A stretch of DNA of 64,000 nt from an uncultured Saprospiraceae bacterium (lineage in GTDB: Bacteria; Bacteroidota; Bacteroidia; Chitinophagales; Saprospiraceae), in the NCBI GenBank assembly GCA_937921825.1, contig CAKZVK010000024.1, positions 24,310 through 88,309 on the forward strand, read 5' to 3'. The translations under genes and the position numbers were made by a program. Below the pieces are notes generated by a model. The model did not search any database. It was not told where the DNA came from and worked only from the letters and a program-made list of their open reading frames with translations. Below, one piece after another: positions 40,501-48,142 of this stretch; within the stretch, counting starts at the first letter, position 1, and each line of letters begins with the position of its first letter.

Positions 40501-41942
40501 TAGAATTGTGGGCATCTGATTTTGATGCTGGAAGTTATCATCCATGTGGATATCCAGTACAGTTATCATTCTCAGCTGATGTAACAGATACAAACAAAAC
40601 GTTTGATTGCCTTACAAGAGGTAATCAGATAGTAGAAATATGGGCTACTGTTACGACTCCTACTGGGGAACAGGTACAAACTTATTGCACAACTTTTGTA
40701 GACATTCAAGATAACATGAATGCATGTCAGGGTCAGAGAATGGTGAATGTTGATGGCCAGATTACAACAGAGGAAAGCAAAACAGTTGAGAATATCGAGG
40801 TAGTTCTAGAAGGAAGCCCGATGGAGGCTATGACTAATGATAGCGGCGAATATGCATTTCCTAATATGGCACCAGGAGGTGATTATGTTATCAATCCATA
40901 TAGCAACCATGATGTGCTCAATGGTGTATCAACGTTAGATTTAATATCTATCCAGAGACACATCCTAGGATTAGAATTACTCGATTCGCCATATAAGCAG
41001 ATAGCTGCAGATATAGATAATAATAAAACTATTAATGGTGTGGATTTAGTAGAGCTGAGAAAGCTGATACTAGGTCTCTATACTGAGCTACCAGCTAATG
41101 ACTCTTGGAGATTTGTAGATAAAGGTTATGCTTTCAATAATGTGGAGAATCCACTAGGAGAAAGTTTTACTGAAGACTATGAAATCCAAAGCCTTAACGC
41201 TGATATGAATGTTGACTTCGTAGCTGTCAAAGTTGGAGATGTTAATAATTCAGCAATAGTAGAAATCGAAGCAGGTAAGAGAGTATCAAGCACAAACAAC
41301 ACTACAGTTATAGTAGGTGATGTTACTGGTTCAGCAGGAGAAATGATAACTGTGCCAGTAGCTCTTAATCAGGGTAATGACATTCTAGGATATCAGCTTG
41401 GACTAGAAGTTTCTAAGGATTTAGAAATTTTAGAGGTGACTAGCACACAAGCGAATTTCGACCAAAGTAATTATGTAGTAAACGAAGACAATTCTATCGT
41501 AATCAGTTATGGCAATGAAAGTGCAATAGCAGGAGATAGATTGTTCGAAGTTGTGGCAATCATTAAGAATCAAGAGTTAAGCACTTCTCCTATTACTATC
41601 TCTGATAGAAGAATCAAGTCTGAAATCTATTCAATTGATAAAGACATATTAACTCCTATAATGGAGAATAACCAAAGTAGTGCATTAAGCGTGACTCAGA
41701 ATACTCCTAATCCGTTCAATGAATCTACTTCTGTACTCGTACAACTAGATGATGCATCTACAGTAAATATAACAATTACTGATGTGCATGGTAAGATTGT
41801 TTCTGTAGTAGAAAGAGAATTAAATAAAGGTTCTCACAATTTAGTTGTTTCTGAAAAACAATTAGGTGCAGCTGGAATATACTACCTATCTGTACAAACT
41901 AACAAAGCAAACCAGACTATCAAGATGGTATTGATAGACTAA
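37572..41942 (+). CDS. Giant HYR-type surface protein with C-type-lectin-like insert, dockerin-like and T9SS domains (member 3)
   Basis: 1456 residues; ATG 37572 or 37581. The signal peptide (to about residue 34, VSGYSQ) is followed at once by the shared Cys module ending CWGNIIIEDK (to ~120). A canonical EF-hand loop D231-E242 (DYDANGNGRIDE) lies in the next region. The DDGSYDDC...RR...FCC module is split by a C-type-lectin-like domain (~487-610: FWIGIKRQG, GEDCVMVTP, QWNDAPC). Further HYR-like domains (TWDIIDWC) and an ELWASDFDAGSYHPC module follow. The end has a carboxypeptidase-regulatory-like domain, a dockerin-like pair (~1114-1180, DVLNGVSTLDL, AADIDNNKTINGVDL), a cohesin-like domain (~1240-1350) and a type A T9SS sorting domain (NTPNPFNESTSVLV). 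A surface adhesin is the likely role; the lectin-like insert hints at glycan or protein binding. Confidence 0.85.
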   Translation: MDLMKYLNLCQEKSVELCLIIAVMLITAVSGYSQCSLSCNGTTQVSLSSTCNAIITPNMILSDNGISCMGGSLSVVVSDDYGPMPGGNEVTSEYMGQTLTAMVIDATSGNSCWGNIIIEDKLGPAITDCPMGFITMDCPDMTTYSGPTFTDNCDGDLTAVLLTEDITTPCDPGIIKEIVQTYSAVDNKGNVATNQCTVRLRLNRFSCDRVTYPDSLLISDNTALSCAVVSDYDANGNGRIDEGELTPAEFGVPFYTLEPEPGVFDTVLLYPYPDIYCNTVVTFEDIVLPKIGCTQKIMRRWLINEWHCDGENSCNYTQLIEITDNEGPEVTCQPTLELTTNTLIAAPGGTYGDFNCGAEVSLPLPEGTDNCSEDIKYDVTYPTGHINDYDGGKITLPMGTNVVLFTVYDDCYNSSTCHIALNIVDNTPPIAICDQNTTVSLTSGGTATVRSESFDDGSYDDCKMHCSLVRRMDNGTCVCRVPEFCDLTYLGNRNGSNYYLSNYKIAASIAKNRATSYGGGLVTFEDEDEESWLTGEVRKRWSDRFWIGIKRQGDAFLNEDHTALEYTNWATDQPSLGIGEDCVMVTPNNQWNDAPCSSEQRYVLEIAEGCGFSSGAKFCCEDAGAEHMVVLRVVDFYGNFNDCMVSLTVQDKSAPRLTCPSNMTVDCDHLYDRNDLDSAFGSLEIGESCGSNIFPSVDIDFDECGSGTITRLWNAHATDDINSQIVSHCKQIITFENNNPFDGDEIICPVQDTTITGCDIPGNFGPEVMGTPTYLAGVCDRIGVDFDDRLFNFNNNNGDACFKIIRTWDIIDWCQIDPLTNSNRTWSCHQVIKVSNSIRPVISGDKAVNICSYDASCSQADVELEVWGEDDCTEAANLKWSYSVFLGSIDSAPNLSATPDSTVTGTGDHVVASGKYPLGSHIIRWTFFDGCGNAATSDQPFTVTNCKAATAYCINGLAVELMPIDEEEDGIIDFGMIELWASDFDAGSYHPCGYPVQLSFSADVTDTNKTFDCLTRGNQIVEIWATVTTPTGEQVQTYCTTFVDIQDNMNACQGQRMVNVDGQITTEESKTVENIEVVLEGSPMEAMTNDSGEYAFPNMAPGGDYVINPYSNHDVLNGVSTLDLISIQRHILGLELLDSPYKQIAADIDNNKTINGVDLVELRKLILGLYTELPANDSWRFVDKGYAFNNVENPLGESFTEDYEIQSLNADMNVDFVAVKVGDVNNSAIVEIEAGKRVSSTNNTTVIVGDVTGSAGEMITVPVALNQGNDILGYQLGLEVSKDLEILEVTSTQANFDQSNYVVNEDNSIVISYGNESAIAGDRLFEVVAIIKNQELSTSPITISDRRIKSEIYSIDKDILTPIMENNQSSALSVTQNTPNPFNESTSVLVQLDDASTVNITITDVHGKIVSVVERELNKGSHNLVVSEKQLGAAGIYYLSVQTNKANQTIKMVLID
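39030..39402 (+). other. C-type-lectin-like domain inserted in giant protein 3
   Basis: Encodes about 124 residues. WIGIKRQG, TNWATDQPS, GEDCVMVTP and QWNDAPC fit the C-type-lectin fold. The WND calcium motif is kept, but the sugar-specificity tripeptide is QPS instead of QPD or EPN, so calcium-dependent sugar binding is uncertain. Confidence 0.75.
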
Positions 41943-41973
41943 AGATATATAAGATTTACTGTTTTTGGGATGG

Positions 41974-42008
41974 GGCCCCTCTCCAAGTAGTTGGAGGGGG
42001 TCTTTTTT
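41974..42008 (+). terminator. Hairpin terminator after giant protein 3
   Basis: Arms GCCCCTCTCCAA and TTGGAGGGGGTC with one mismatch and a GTAG loop, followed by TTTTTT. It is preceded by TTTTTGGGATGG, the same lead-in as at giant protein 2. Confidence 0.85.
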
Positions 42009-42113
42009 ATTTCTAGCAGTCAGAGTCACTCTTCTTCTGTTATCATAAACTTAGGCTCGTATATTTGAATATAATTTACTGAACTAATTTGCCCTAAATT
42101 TCATTTCTCTCTT

Positions 42114-42524
42114 GTGGCAAGAATACTATCAATCGATTACGGTATAAAAAAATGCGGGCTGGCAGTAACAGATCCCCTTCAGCTTATAGTATCACCACTA
42201 AAGACTGTCAAGACCAGTTCTTTACTATCTTATCTCAAAATCTATTTTCAAGAAGAAGAAGTCGAAAAACTAGTATTAGGCATGCCTTCAAATATGAATG
42301 GTAGTCCTACTTATTTGGTGCCTATAATTAATACCTTCGCCGAAAAGATTGAGAAAATATATCCAGACATGAAGATTGATTTTCAAAACGAAAACTTCTC
42401 TAGTCAGCAAGCCAAAGAAATCATTCTTAATAGTGGTTTGACAAAAAAACAGAGACAAGATAAAAGTAGACTGGATAAGATTTCTGCAGTTATTATTTTA
42501 CAAAGATATTTGAAGCACATATGA
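42114..42524 (+). CDS. ruvX: Putative pre-16S rRNA nuclease / Holliday junction resolvase family protein (YqgF)
   Basis: 136 residues starting at GTG 42114. It has the RNase H-like YqgF fold: N-terminal acidic motif ARILSIDYGIKKCGLAVTD with Asp7, the strand LVLGMPSNMNGS, then FQNENFSSQQAKEIIL and the C-terminal KSRLDKISAVIILQRYL carrying the last conserved Asp. Family members process the 5' end of 16S rRNA and have been proposed as Holliday junction resolvases. The stop codon overlaps the def start by four bases, so the two genes are translationally coupled. Confidence 0.92.
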   Translation: MARILSIDYGIKKCGLAVTDPLQLIVSPLKTVKTSSLLSYLKIYFQEEEVEKLVLGMPSNMNGSPTYLVPIINTFAEKIEKIYPDMKIDFQNENFSSQQAKEIILNSGLTKKQRQDKSRLDKISAVIILQRYLKHI

Positions 42525-43078
42525 TACTGCCTATCTATGCTTATGGGTTCCCTGTTCTAAAAAAAGTAGCTACCCCAATCGACCAAAGCTATGAAGGTCT
42601 AGAAGTTCTTATTGAGAACATGTGGGAGACCATGTACAATGCTAAAGGTATAGGAATAGCCGCACCTCAGATTGGGAAGTCCATCCGAATTTTTGTTGCA
42701 GACACGACCCAGTTAGAAGATGAAGAAAAGGACCTAAAAGGCCTAAAGGAAGTATTCATCAATCCAGAGATGATAAGTGAAGAGGGTACTGAAGCATCCT
42801 ATGAAGAAGGTTGCTTGAGTATACCAGATATCAGAGGGGATGTAAGTAGACCTCCTAGAATAACTATCAAATATCTAGATCAAAATTTTAAAGAACATAC
42901 TAGCTCTTTTGATGGGATCAATGCAAGGGTGATTCAGCATGAGTATGATCACCTAGAAGGTAAATTATTTACTGAGCAACTTCAGCCATTAAGAAAGAGG
43001 CTCATTAAGCGAAAGTTAGAATCCATAAAAAAGGGTAAAGTGAGCACGGAGTATAGAATGAGGTTTTTTTCTAAATAA
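42521..43078 (+). CDS. def: Peptide deformylase
   Basis: 185 residues with all three deformylase motifs: GIGIAAPQIG (about 44-53), EEGCLSIP with metal ligand Cys98, and QHEYDHLEG with His140, Glu141 and His144. The enzyme removes the formyl group from the N-terminal methionine of nascent proteins. The ATG overlaps the ruvX stop (ATGA). The gene ends directly against the convergent RNase H gene, with no spacer. Confidence 0.97.
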   Translation: MILPIYAYGFPVLKKVATPIDQSYEGLEVLIENMWETMYNAKGIGIAAPQIGKSIRIFVADTTQLEDEEKDLKGLKEVFINPEMISEEGTEASYEEGCLSIPDIRGDVSRPPRITIKYLDQNFKEHTSSFDGINARVIQHEYDHLEGKLFTEQLQPLRKRLIKRKLESIKKGKVSTEYRMRFFSK

Positions 43079-43720
43079 TTATTTTCTACCGAAGTCAGCA
43101 GGAATCTCTCCCCATTTTTCAGTATCCCATTTTAGGATTTTAGTTTTGACTTCATTTTGTAATAACCAGTTACTGGCTTTTTGTAAGAGAGTAAAAATGT
43201 CTTTGTTGGCAGGGGTCTGTTTGAGAGTAGTTTTTGTTTTCTTATTTCTCACCCATGCTATCGCCGTCCGGCTGTCAGAATAGATATTGATATTTTCTTT
43301 ACCGATTTTTTTCAAATACGCAAGTGCTTGGACCAGCGCCAAAAATTCTCCTACATTATTTGTTCCTTCTTGGAATGGCCCCATTCGGAAGAGTTCCTCG
43401 CCAGTAGTAGTTATGACACCTCTGTATTCCATGATGCCAGGATTATTACTACAAGCAGCATCTACAGAGATACTGTTATGGACTATTTCTTCTAGGAAGT
43501 TATGGTATTGCGGCTTTGCAGTTTTTTTTGATTGCTTTTTAAATATATGATCCATGGCTGAATCTTTGAATGCAGCTTGAGCAGCCTCTTTAGTCTTAAA
43601 AGATTTGTATTTAGCATTAGGAAAACCTTTAATTTGCTTTTGGCAATCAGCCCAGCTATCATAGACACCTGGATTAACGCCTACCCATACTACATAAAAT
43701 TTAGTTTTAGACTTAGACAT
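43079..43720 (-). CDS. Ribonuclease H with N-terminal viroplasmin-like domain
   Basis: Start taken at ATG 43720; a TTG two codons upstream is less likely. The 213-residue protein begins with the caulimovirus viroplasmin-like, hybrid-binding domain (KFYVVWVGVNPGVYDSWADC ... AKYKSFKTKEAAQAAF, residues ~6-50). The RNase H domain follows with the acidic catalytic set: SVDAACSNNPG, NNVGEFLAL, IYSDSRTAIAW and a final Asp in IPADFG. It degrades RNA in RNA-DNA hybrids, for example at R-loops and primers. This two-domain form is common in Bacteroidota and differs from plain RnhA. Confidence 0.92.
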   Translation of the reverse strand: MSKSKTKFYVVWVGVNPGVYDSWADCQKQIKGFPNAKYKSFKTKEAAQAAFKDSAMDHIFKKQSKKTAKPQYHNFLEEIVHNSISVDAACSNNPGIMEYRGVITTTGEELFRMGPFQEGTNNVGEFLALVQALAYLKKIGKENINIYSDSRTAIAWVRNKKTKTTLKQTPANKDIFTLLQKASNWLLQNEVKTKILKWDTEKWGEIPADFGRK

Positions 43721-43752
43721 ATTCAAAGATACTATCAGAATAATAGAAATAC

Positions 43753-44517
43753 ATGTATATAGACTCTCATGCTCATTTGTATTTAGATCAATTTGACGAA
43801 GATATTAATGAAGTAATCCAACGTGCTGTACAGTCAGAAGTTGGTAAAATAATGATGCCAAATATAGACAGCAGTACTACGGAAGCGATGAATGACTTGG
43901 CTAGCTCTTATCCAAAAATCTGCTATCCCATGATAGGTCTTCATCCCTGCTCTGTCAAGGAAAATTACAAAGATGAATTACGACATGTAGAGGAACAATT
44001 AGGTAAGCGAAAGTACTATGGGATAGGGGAGACAGGAATAGACCTTTACTGGGATACTACATTCAAAGAGCAGCAAATAGAATCATTTGTCCAGCAGATC
44101 AGCTGGAGTATCCAATATAAGTTGCCTATAGTTATACATTCCAGAGATTCACTAGATCTGACAATCGAACTCATAGAAAAACATCATCACGAAAATCTAA
44201 AAGGAGTCTTTCATTGCTTTAATGGGACTGTAAGTCAAGCAAAGAGAATCCAAGGTGTCGGGTTCATGATGGGTATGGGAGGTGTCATCACTTTTAAGAA
44301 AGCTCAGTTGGAAGAAGTTATCTCATCTATCTCGATGGATCATATGATGTTAGAGACAGATGCACCGTTTCTAGCACCTACCCCTAACAGAGGCAAACGG
44401 AATGAATCCTCCTTTATACCACTTGTGGCAGCCAAGATTGCTGAAGTCAAGAATATCTCTCTTGAGGAAGTACAATCTATTACTACTGCGAATGCCAAAA
44501 GACTCTTTTCAGTTTAG
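43753..44517 (+). CDS. TatD-family metal-dependent hydrolase
   Basis: 254 residues with the TatD/YcfH fold. Metal ligands are His6 and His8 (DSHAHLY), the Glu in GIGETGIDLYWD, the His in IVIHSRDS, the His in FHCFNG and the Asp in MLETDAPFLAP. Proteins of this family are deoxyribonucleases with exonuclease activity on damaged DNA; several paralogues usually occur, so I do not assign a specific symbol. It is divergent from the RNase H gene with only 32 bases between the starts, and it lies immediately upstream of tRNA-Ser. Confidence 0.93.
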   Translation: MYIDSHAHLYLDQFDEDINEVIQRAVQSEVGKIMMPNIDSSTTEAMNDLASSYPKICYPMIGLHPCSVKENYKDELRHVEEQLGKRKYYGIGETGIDLYWDTTFKEQQIESFVQQISWSIQYKLPIVIHSRDSLDLTIELIEKHHHENLKGVFHCFNGTVSQAKRIQGVGFMMGMGGVITFKKAQLEEVISSISMDHMMLETDAPFLAPTPNRGKRNESSFIPLVAAKIAEVKNISLEEVQSITTANAKRLFSV

Positions 44518-44549
44518 AAAGAGAATAAGTTATTTTAGCAGCCCTAATA

Positions 44550-44637
44550 GGAGAATTGGCCGAGTGGCTTAAGGCGTACGCTTGGAAAGCGTATATACCT
44601 CAAAAGGGTATCGGGGGTTCGAATCCCTCATTCTCCG
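44550..44637 (+). tRNA. tRNA-Ser (anticodon GGA)
   Basis: Acceptor stem GGAGAAT (44550-44556) pairs with ATTCTCC (44630-44636), with discriminator G at 44637. The D-arm starts GCCGAGTGG, and the anticodon loop CTTGGAAAG has GGA at 44584-44586. A long variable arm (TATACCTCAAAAGGGTA region) and GGGGGTTCGAATCCC T-arm complete it. The 88-base length and long variable arm are typical of class II tRNA-Ser; it reads UCC and UCU. CCA is not encoded. Confidence 0.97.
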
Positions 44638-45018
44638 CTTTCATTGCCTTCTGCATGAAATGTCCACTATGAAGTAAACATAGTTTTTTTAGACCGAAGA
44701 AATTAAGTGGACTTTAAGTTGTTTGCTAGATGAATGAAGCTTCACAATATTGACCAGAAAATTAATGGCTCGCTAAATCTTATCCCTTAGACTTTAGTAT
44801 TCAAAGCTATATGAATAAGGTTTATTAATAATATGATTTTGCACCAAAAAGCTGTCTGTACTCATCTAAAAAGTGAGACCAAATTTTTGAGCGACAATGT
44901 CTTCAGTAGCCATATAAATTAATGATAGGTTATTGTTACATGCTAACAAATATTTCTATTTTAGGGTTTTTATATTAGTTAAATAACCGACTTACATTTT
45001 TAAAGAAAAGAACTTATC
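44638..45018. other. Intergenic region between tRNA-Ser and the ExbB operon
   Basis: 381 A+T-rich bases with no convincing open frame. It contains TGTCCACT near 44660 and AAGTGGAC near 44706 in inverted orientation, which might be a weak hairpin, but nothing mobile is recognisable. The ExbB promoter should lie in its last 100 bases; I found no clear consensus match. Confidence 0.5.
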
Positions 45019-45747
45019 ATGCGAAAGATCACTCTTAGTTGTTTAATACTTATAGGAATTTGTGTTTTTGGGGTTACAGACCTTGCTGCACAAGAAGCTG
45101 CTAGCGAAGGTGGTGGAGTATTTCAGGTCTTAAAGGAAAAGTTTATTGAAGGAGACTGGAAATTCATGAGTCTCGTTTTAGTTACTTTGATTCTAGGACT
45201 AGCATTCTGTATAGAAAGAATAATCACACTTAATATTGCAACAACTAATACTTCTAAGTTATTGAGTAACATAGATTCAAGATTAGCTGAAGGTGATTTA
45301 GAAGGAGCAAAAGAGGTCGCTAGATCTACATCAGGTCCTACGGCAAGTGTCCTTTACGAAGGATTACGAAATGCTCACAATGGCCCAGAAGCAGTAGAAA
45401 AAGCCATAGTTTCTTATGGTTCTGTCCAGATGGGACTCCTAGAAAAAGGATTAGTTTGGATATCTCTATTTATAGCTATTGCTCCGATGCTTGGTTTCAT
45501 GGGTACAGTAATCGGTATGATTCAGGCCTTTGACAGAATTGAAGCGGTAGGAGATTTATCTCCATCTGTTGTAGCCGGAGGTATCAAGGTAGCCTTATTG
45601 ACCACAGTATTTGGTCTTATCGCGGCTATTATCTTACAGATTTTCTACAATTATATCGTATCTAAGATTGATGGTATTGTCAATAAAATGGAAGAATCTT
45701 CTATAGGACTAGTAGATGTAATGGCTAGAAATGGCTTATTTAAGTAA
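45019..45747 (+). CDS. MotA/TolQ/ExbB proton-channel family protein
   Basis: 242 residues. A cleavable signal-like N-terminus (to LAAQ, ~25) is followed by three membrane helices, at about 50-68, 148-168 (WISLFIAIAPMLGFMGTVIGMI) and 190-212 (KVALLTTVFGLIAAIILQIF). Family members form a pentameric inner-membrane proton channel with ExbD-type partners and energise outer-membrane processes. It is the first gene of a four-gene operon that includes two ExbD-like proteins, so it belongs to a TonB/Tol-like energy module. It lacks features of GldL. Confidence 0.92.
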   Translation: MRKITLSCLILIGICVFGVTDLAAQEAASEGGGVFQVLKEKFIEGDWKFMSLVLVTLILGLAFCIERIITLNIATTNTSKLLSNIDSRLAEGDLEGAKEVARSTSGPTASVLYEGLRNAHNGPEAVEKAIVSYGSVQMGLLEKGLVWISLFIAIAPMLGFMGTVIGMIQAFDRIEAVGDLSPSVVAGGIKVALLTTVFGLIAAIILQIFYNYIVSKIDGIVNKMEESSIGLVDVMARNGLFK

Positions 45748-45767
45748 ACCACGTATCACATAATAAT

Positions 45768-46262
45768 ATGTATAAATTACTAACAACCAAAGGTCAGTTA
45801 ATAGCCATAGGTATTGGCTTATTAAGTGTGATAGTGGCATTGGGATCAATTATCTCAGGCGTTAATGACAAGTATAGCATGTCAGATGACCTTAATGCCA
45901 TAATGAAAGATAACCCTGAAGCAACTTTTGATTTTTTCAATCCTGCAATATCAGTACTTATTATCCTAGTAGCGGTAGCGCTTATAGCGGCCATACTATT
46001 TGGACTTATAGGATTAATATCTGATCCAAAAGGATCGATGAAGTTCTTATTGGGCTTCTTAGGAGTTGCAATTTTGTTCTTCATTCTGTACTCTACAGCT
46101 ACACCTGAATCTACAGGTAGATTGGCTATGTTAACTGAGAAGTTCAATGTCAGTGACAATGTATCTCGATTGATTACAGGTGGAGTGAAAACAGTTGTCT
46201 ATAGTATTGCCTTTGCAGCAATAGCAGCTGTACTAATGGAAATAAGAAACTTATTTAAGTAA
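45768..46262 (+). CDS. Four-helix membrane protein in the ExbB/ExbD operon, unknown function
   Basis: 164 residues with four hydrophobic segments, at about 8-27, 61-86, 90-110 and 138-158. A short periplasmic or cytoplasmic loop (VNDKYSMSDDLNAIMKDNPEATFDFF) separates the first two. I recognise no domain name. It sits 20 bases after the exbB-like gene and 6 bases before the first exbD-like gene, so cotranscription is nearly certain. It may be an accessory subunit of the proton-channel complex. Confidence 0.8.
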   Translation: MYKLLTTKGQLIAIGIGLLSVIVALGSIISGVNDKYSMSDDLNAIMKDNPEATFDFFNPAISVLIILVAVALIAAILFGLIGLISDPKGSMKFLLGFLGVAILFFILYSTATPESTGRLAMLTEKFNVSDNVSRLITGGVKTVVYSIAFAAIAAVLMEIRNLFK

Positions 46263-46268
46263 TTATCC

Positions 46269-46817
46269 ATGGCAAAAAAGAAAACCAGAAAAGCACCAGA
46301 GGTCAATGCCGGTTCAATGGCTGATATAGCCTTCTTGCTATTGATATTCTTCCTAGTAACTACAACTATTGATGTAGACAAGGGAGTTCTTGTAAAATTG
46401 CCGCCATGGTCTGAGGAAGAACCTGAGACTATAGATATGAAAACTAGGAATGTATATTCAGTTCTAGTTAATGCTGATAATCAGTTATTAGTGAGAGGAG
46501 AGCCTCAAAGTGTAAAAACTCTAAGAGAGAATGCTAAGGAGTTCATCATGAATCCTAATCGTAGAGACGATATGGCTGAGAATCCTAGAAAGGCCATCAT
46601 CTCTATTAAAAATGACAGAGGAACGAATTACAAGACTTATTTAGAAGTCTATAATGAGCTCAAAGCTGCTTATAATGAATTAAGAGAGGAAATGGCCAAT
46701 AGAAAGCACGGCAAAAGCTTTGTTTATCTGCCTAAGGCATTGCAAAAAGAAATTAGATCTGAAATACCACTCGTTATTTCAGAAGCTGAACCAACAAATT
46801 TTGGAGAAGAAAACTAA
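46269..46817 (+). CDS. ExbD/TolR-family biopolymer transport protein (first copy)
   Basis: 182 residues. A short basic cytoplasmic N-terminus (MAKKKTRKAPEV) is followed by NAGSMADIAFLLLIFFLVTT, the single membrane helix with the proton-carrying Asp of ExbD proteins. The periplasmic domain (~40-182) is longer than in typical ExbD and ends in a charged tail. It works with the ExbB-like channel encoded upstream. Family is secure; which TonB-type partner it drives is unknown. Confidence 0.92.
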   Translation: MAKKKTRKAPEVNAGSMADIAFLLLIFFLVTTTIDVDKGVLVKLPPWSEEEPETIDMKTRNVYSVLVNADNQLLVRGEPQSVKTLRENAKEFIMNPNRRDDMAENPRKAIISIKNDRGTNYKTYLEVYNELKAAYNELREEMANRKHGKSFVYLPKALQKEIRSEIPLVISEAEPTNFGEEN

Positions 46818-46825
46818 GTTGTCAA

Positions 46826-47293
46826 ATGGGTAAATTTCAAAAGAAAAGAGGAAGTTCGACTCCTGAGGTATCTACAGCTTCATTGCCAGATATCATATTC
46901 ATGCTTCTCTTCTTTTTTATGGTTGTAACCGTTCTAAGAGATGCTGAAGTAAAAGTAGCTCAGAATATGCCGTATGCAACAGAGCTTACGAAATTAGAGA
47001 GGAAATCATTGGTTAACTATATTAAAATAGGAAAGCCTATGAAGCAGTACCATGCACAATATGGTACTAAGCCTCAGATTCAGTTAGGAGATAAGTTTGC
47101 TTCTATTAGCGATATTCCACTTTTTTTGGAGAAGCATAGAAGTACAGTGCCTGAGAATCAGAGACCTGGAATTAATACTTCTCTTAAAGTAGATGGGGAC
47201 GTTACCATGGGTATCGTAACTGATGTAAAACAGAAATTAAGAAAATCAGGTCAGCTGAAAGTAAACTATTCAGCGAAGAAGAGACCAGATTGA
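46826..47293 (+). CDS. ExbD/TolR-family biopolymer transport protein (second copy)
   Basis: 155 residues. The basic N-terminus and the helix STASLPDIIFMLLFFFMVVT, with its conserved Asp, are typical of ExbD. The periplasmic part includes VNYIKIGKP and a final segment KVDGDVTMGIVTDVKQKLRKSG, the usual ExbD C-terminal fold. It starts 8 bases after the first copy. Two different ExbD proteins with one ExbB are common in Bacteroidota and may form a mixed complex. Confidence 0.92.
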   Translation: MGKFQKKRGSSTPEVSTASLPDIIFMLLFFFMVVTVLRDAEVKVAQNMPYATELTKLERKSLVNYIKIGKPMKQYHAQYGTKPQIQLGDKFASISDIPLFLEKHRSTVPENQRPGINTSLKVDGDVTMGIVTDVKQKLRKSGQLKVNYSAKKRPD

Positions 47294-47311
47294 TTCTAAT
47301 AAAGAAAGCAT

Positions 47312-47347
47312 AAAAAAGGGCTGACTCATCGAGTTGGTCCTTTTTTT
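47312..47347 (+). terminator. Terminator of the ExbB/ExbD operon
   Basis: A-run, stem GGGCTGACTC / GAGTTGGTCC with several G-U pairs and a 3-base loop, then seven T. It starts 19 bases after the stop codon of the second exbD-like gene. Confidence 0.75.
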
Positions 47348-47651
47348 ATGCTCGTCTAGCAAGCACTATTTTCCTCTGAGACATTCAGATCAAGAAAAGG
47401 ACTTTCGTTCCTTTAGGTGATCTGCTTATGATCTGAATACATACTTATAGATCTCTAAATGCGAGGCCGAGAATCTATAATGTCATAGCTCTTTAGCATT
47501 TTATGACCTTCCTATTATTTATTTCAATGAAGGTGTGAGAGATAAGGACTTAGTGAAATTAGGTCTGGGATGTTAATCACACAGATATATTAGTTTCATG
47601 ACTGATTCTATCTCGATAACTCAAAAAAAAATAACTTATTAGATAGCCCTA
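47348..47651. other. Intergenic region between convergent genes, with a nested inverted repeat
   Basis: 304 bases between the ExbD terminator and the 3' end of the DUF4293 gene. No open frame is credible. It holds a folded structure at 47383-47438 in which one arm has two alternative partners; see findings. Confidence 0.6.
47386..47424. other. Long imperfect hairpin of unknown role
   Basis: Outer arms CAGATCA / TGATCTG (47386-47392, 47418-47424), a symmetric 3x3 internal loop, inner arms AAAGGA / TCCTTT (47396-47401, 47409-47414) and a 7-base loop. There is no T-run behind it, so it does not look like an ordinary terminator. Confidence 0.5.
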
Positions 47652-48086
47652 CTATCTAAGTCTATCCATAGATCGTACGAGCTTTGTATCCTTTTTGATG
47701 AAGATTGTAGCTAGTACAGAGAGTATTAGAGCTAAGATCGGAAGTGCGAAACCAAAACCTAATTGGGTTGTATTGCTACTATCTGCAGGAATTGAGGAAT
47801 TATACATCCAATAAGCAAATCCCGCAAGCCCTATGCAAAGAATAGCTGTTAGTGAAGCAAGTTTAGCTTGCAGATTTCTGTTGTTGAAAAGAAAAATAGC
47901 CAAGATTGCTATAGCTCCAGCCAGCACCGTACCCGCAAGAAGGGCAGTATGATCATGCAGATCCAGCGATTTGTTATCATAGATGACACCAAATTGGGTA
48001 TTACTAGTCCCAAAGGGCAGTGCAAATAGGCCGAATAAACTAGATCCTGCTAGTAAGAGGAATATGGATTGTATTCTTTGTAACAT
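47652..48086 (-). CDS. DUF4293-family four-helix membrane protein
   Basis: 144 residues with four hydrophobic helices, at about 6-27, 48-68, 76-95 and 108-131. The N-terminus MLQRIQSIFLLLA matches the Bacteroidota family DUF4293 as I know it. Its function is unknown. A consensus promoter lies directly upstream, with the predicted transcript start about ten bases before the ATG, so the leader is very short. Confidence 0.8.
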   Translation of the reverse strand: MLQRIQSIFLLLAGSSLFGLFALPFGTSNTQFGVIYDNKSLDLHDHTALLAGTVLAGAIAILAIFLFNNRNLQAKLASLTAILCIGLAGFAYWMYNSSIPADSSNTTQLGFGFALPILALILSVLATIFIKKDTKLVRSMDRLR

Positions 48087-48103
48087 CTTTCTGATTTCAG
48101 ATA

Positions 48104-48134
48104 CAAATGTATACTTTGAGATGATGTCATCAAA
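48104..48134 (-). promoter_or_regulatory. Bacteroidota-type promoter of the DUF4293 gene
   Basis: Read on the minus strand: TTTG (48134-48131), 19-base spacer, TACATTTG (48111-48104). Both elements and the spacing match the consensus exactly. The element ends 18 bases before the start codon at 48086. Confidence 0.65.
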
Positions 48135-48142
48135 ACCTAATT

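Noticed and set aside
43724..43731. TATCTTTG on the minus strand as a promoter -7 element for the RNase H gene
   Set aside because: It ends only four bases before the ATG at 43720, which would place the transcript start at or after the start codon, and no -33 element is present.
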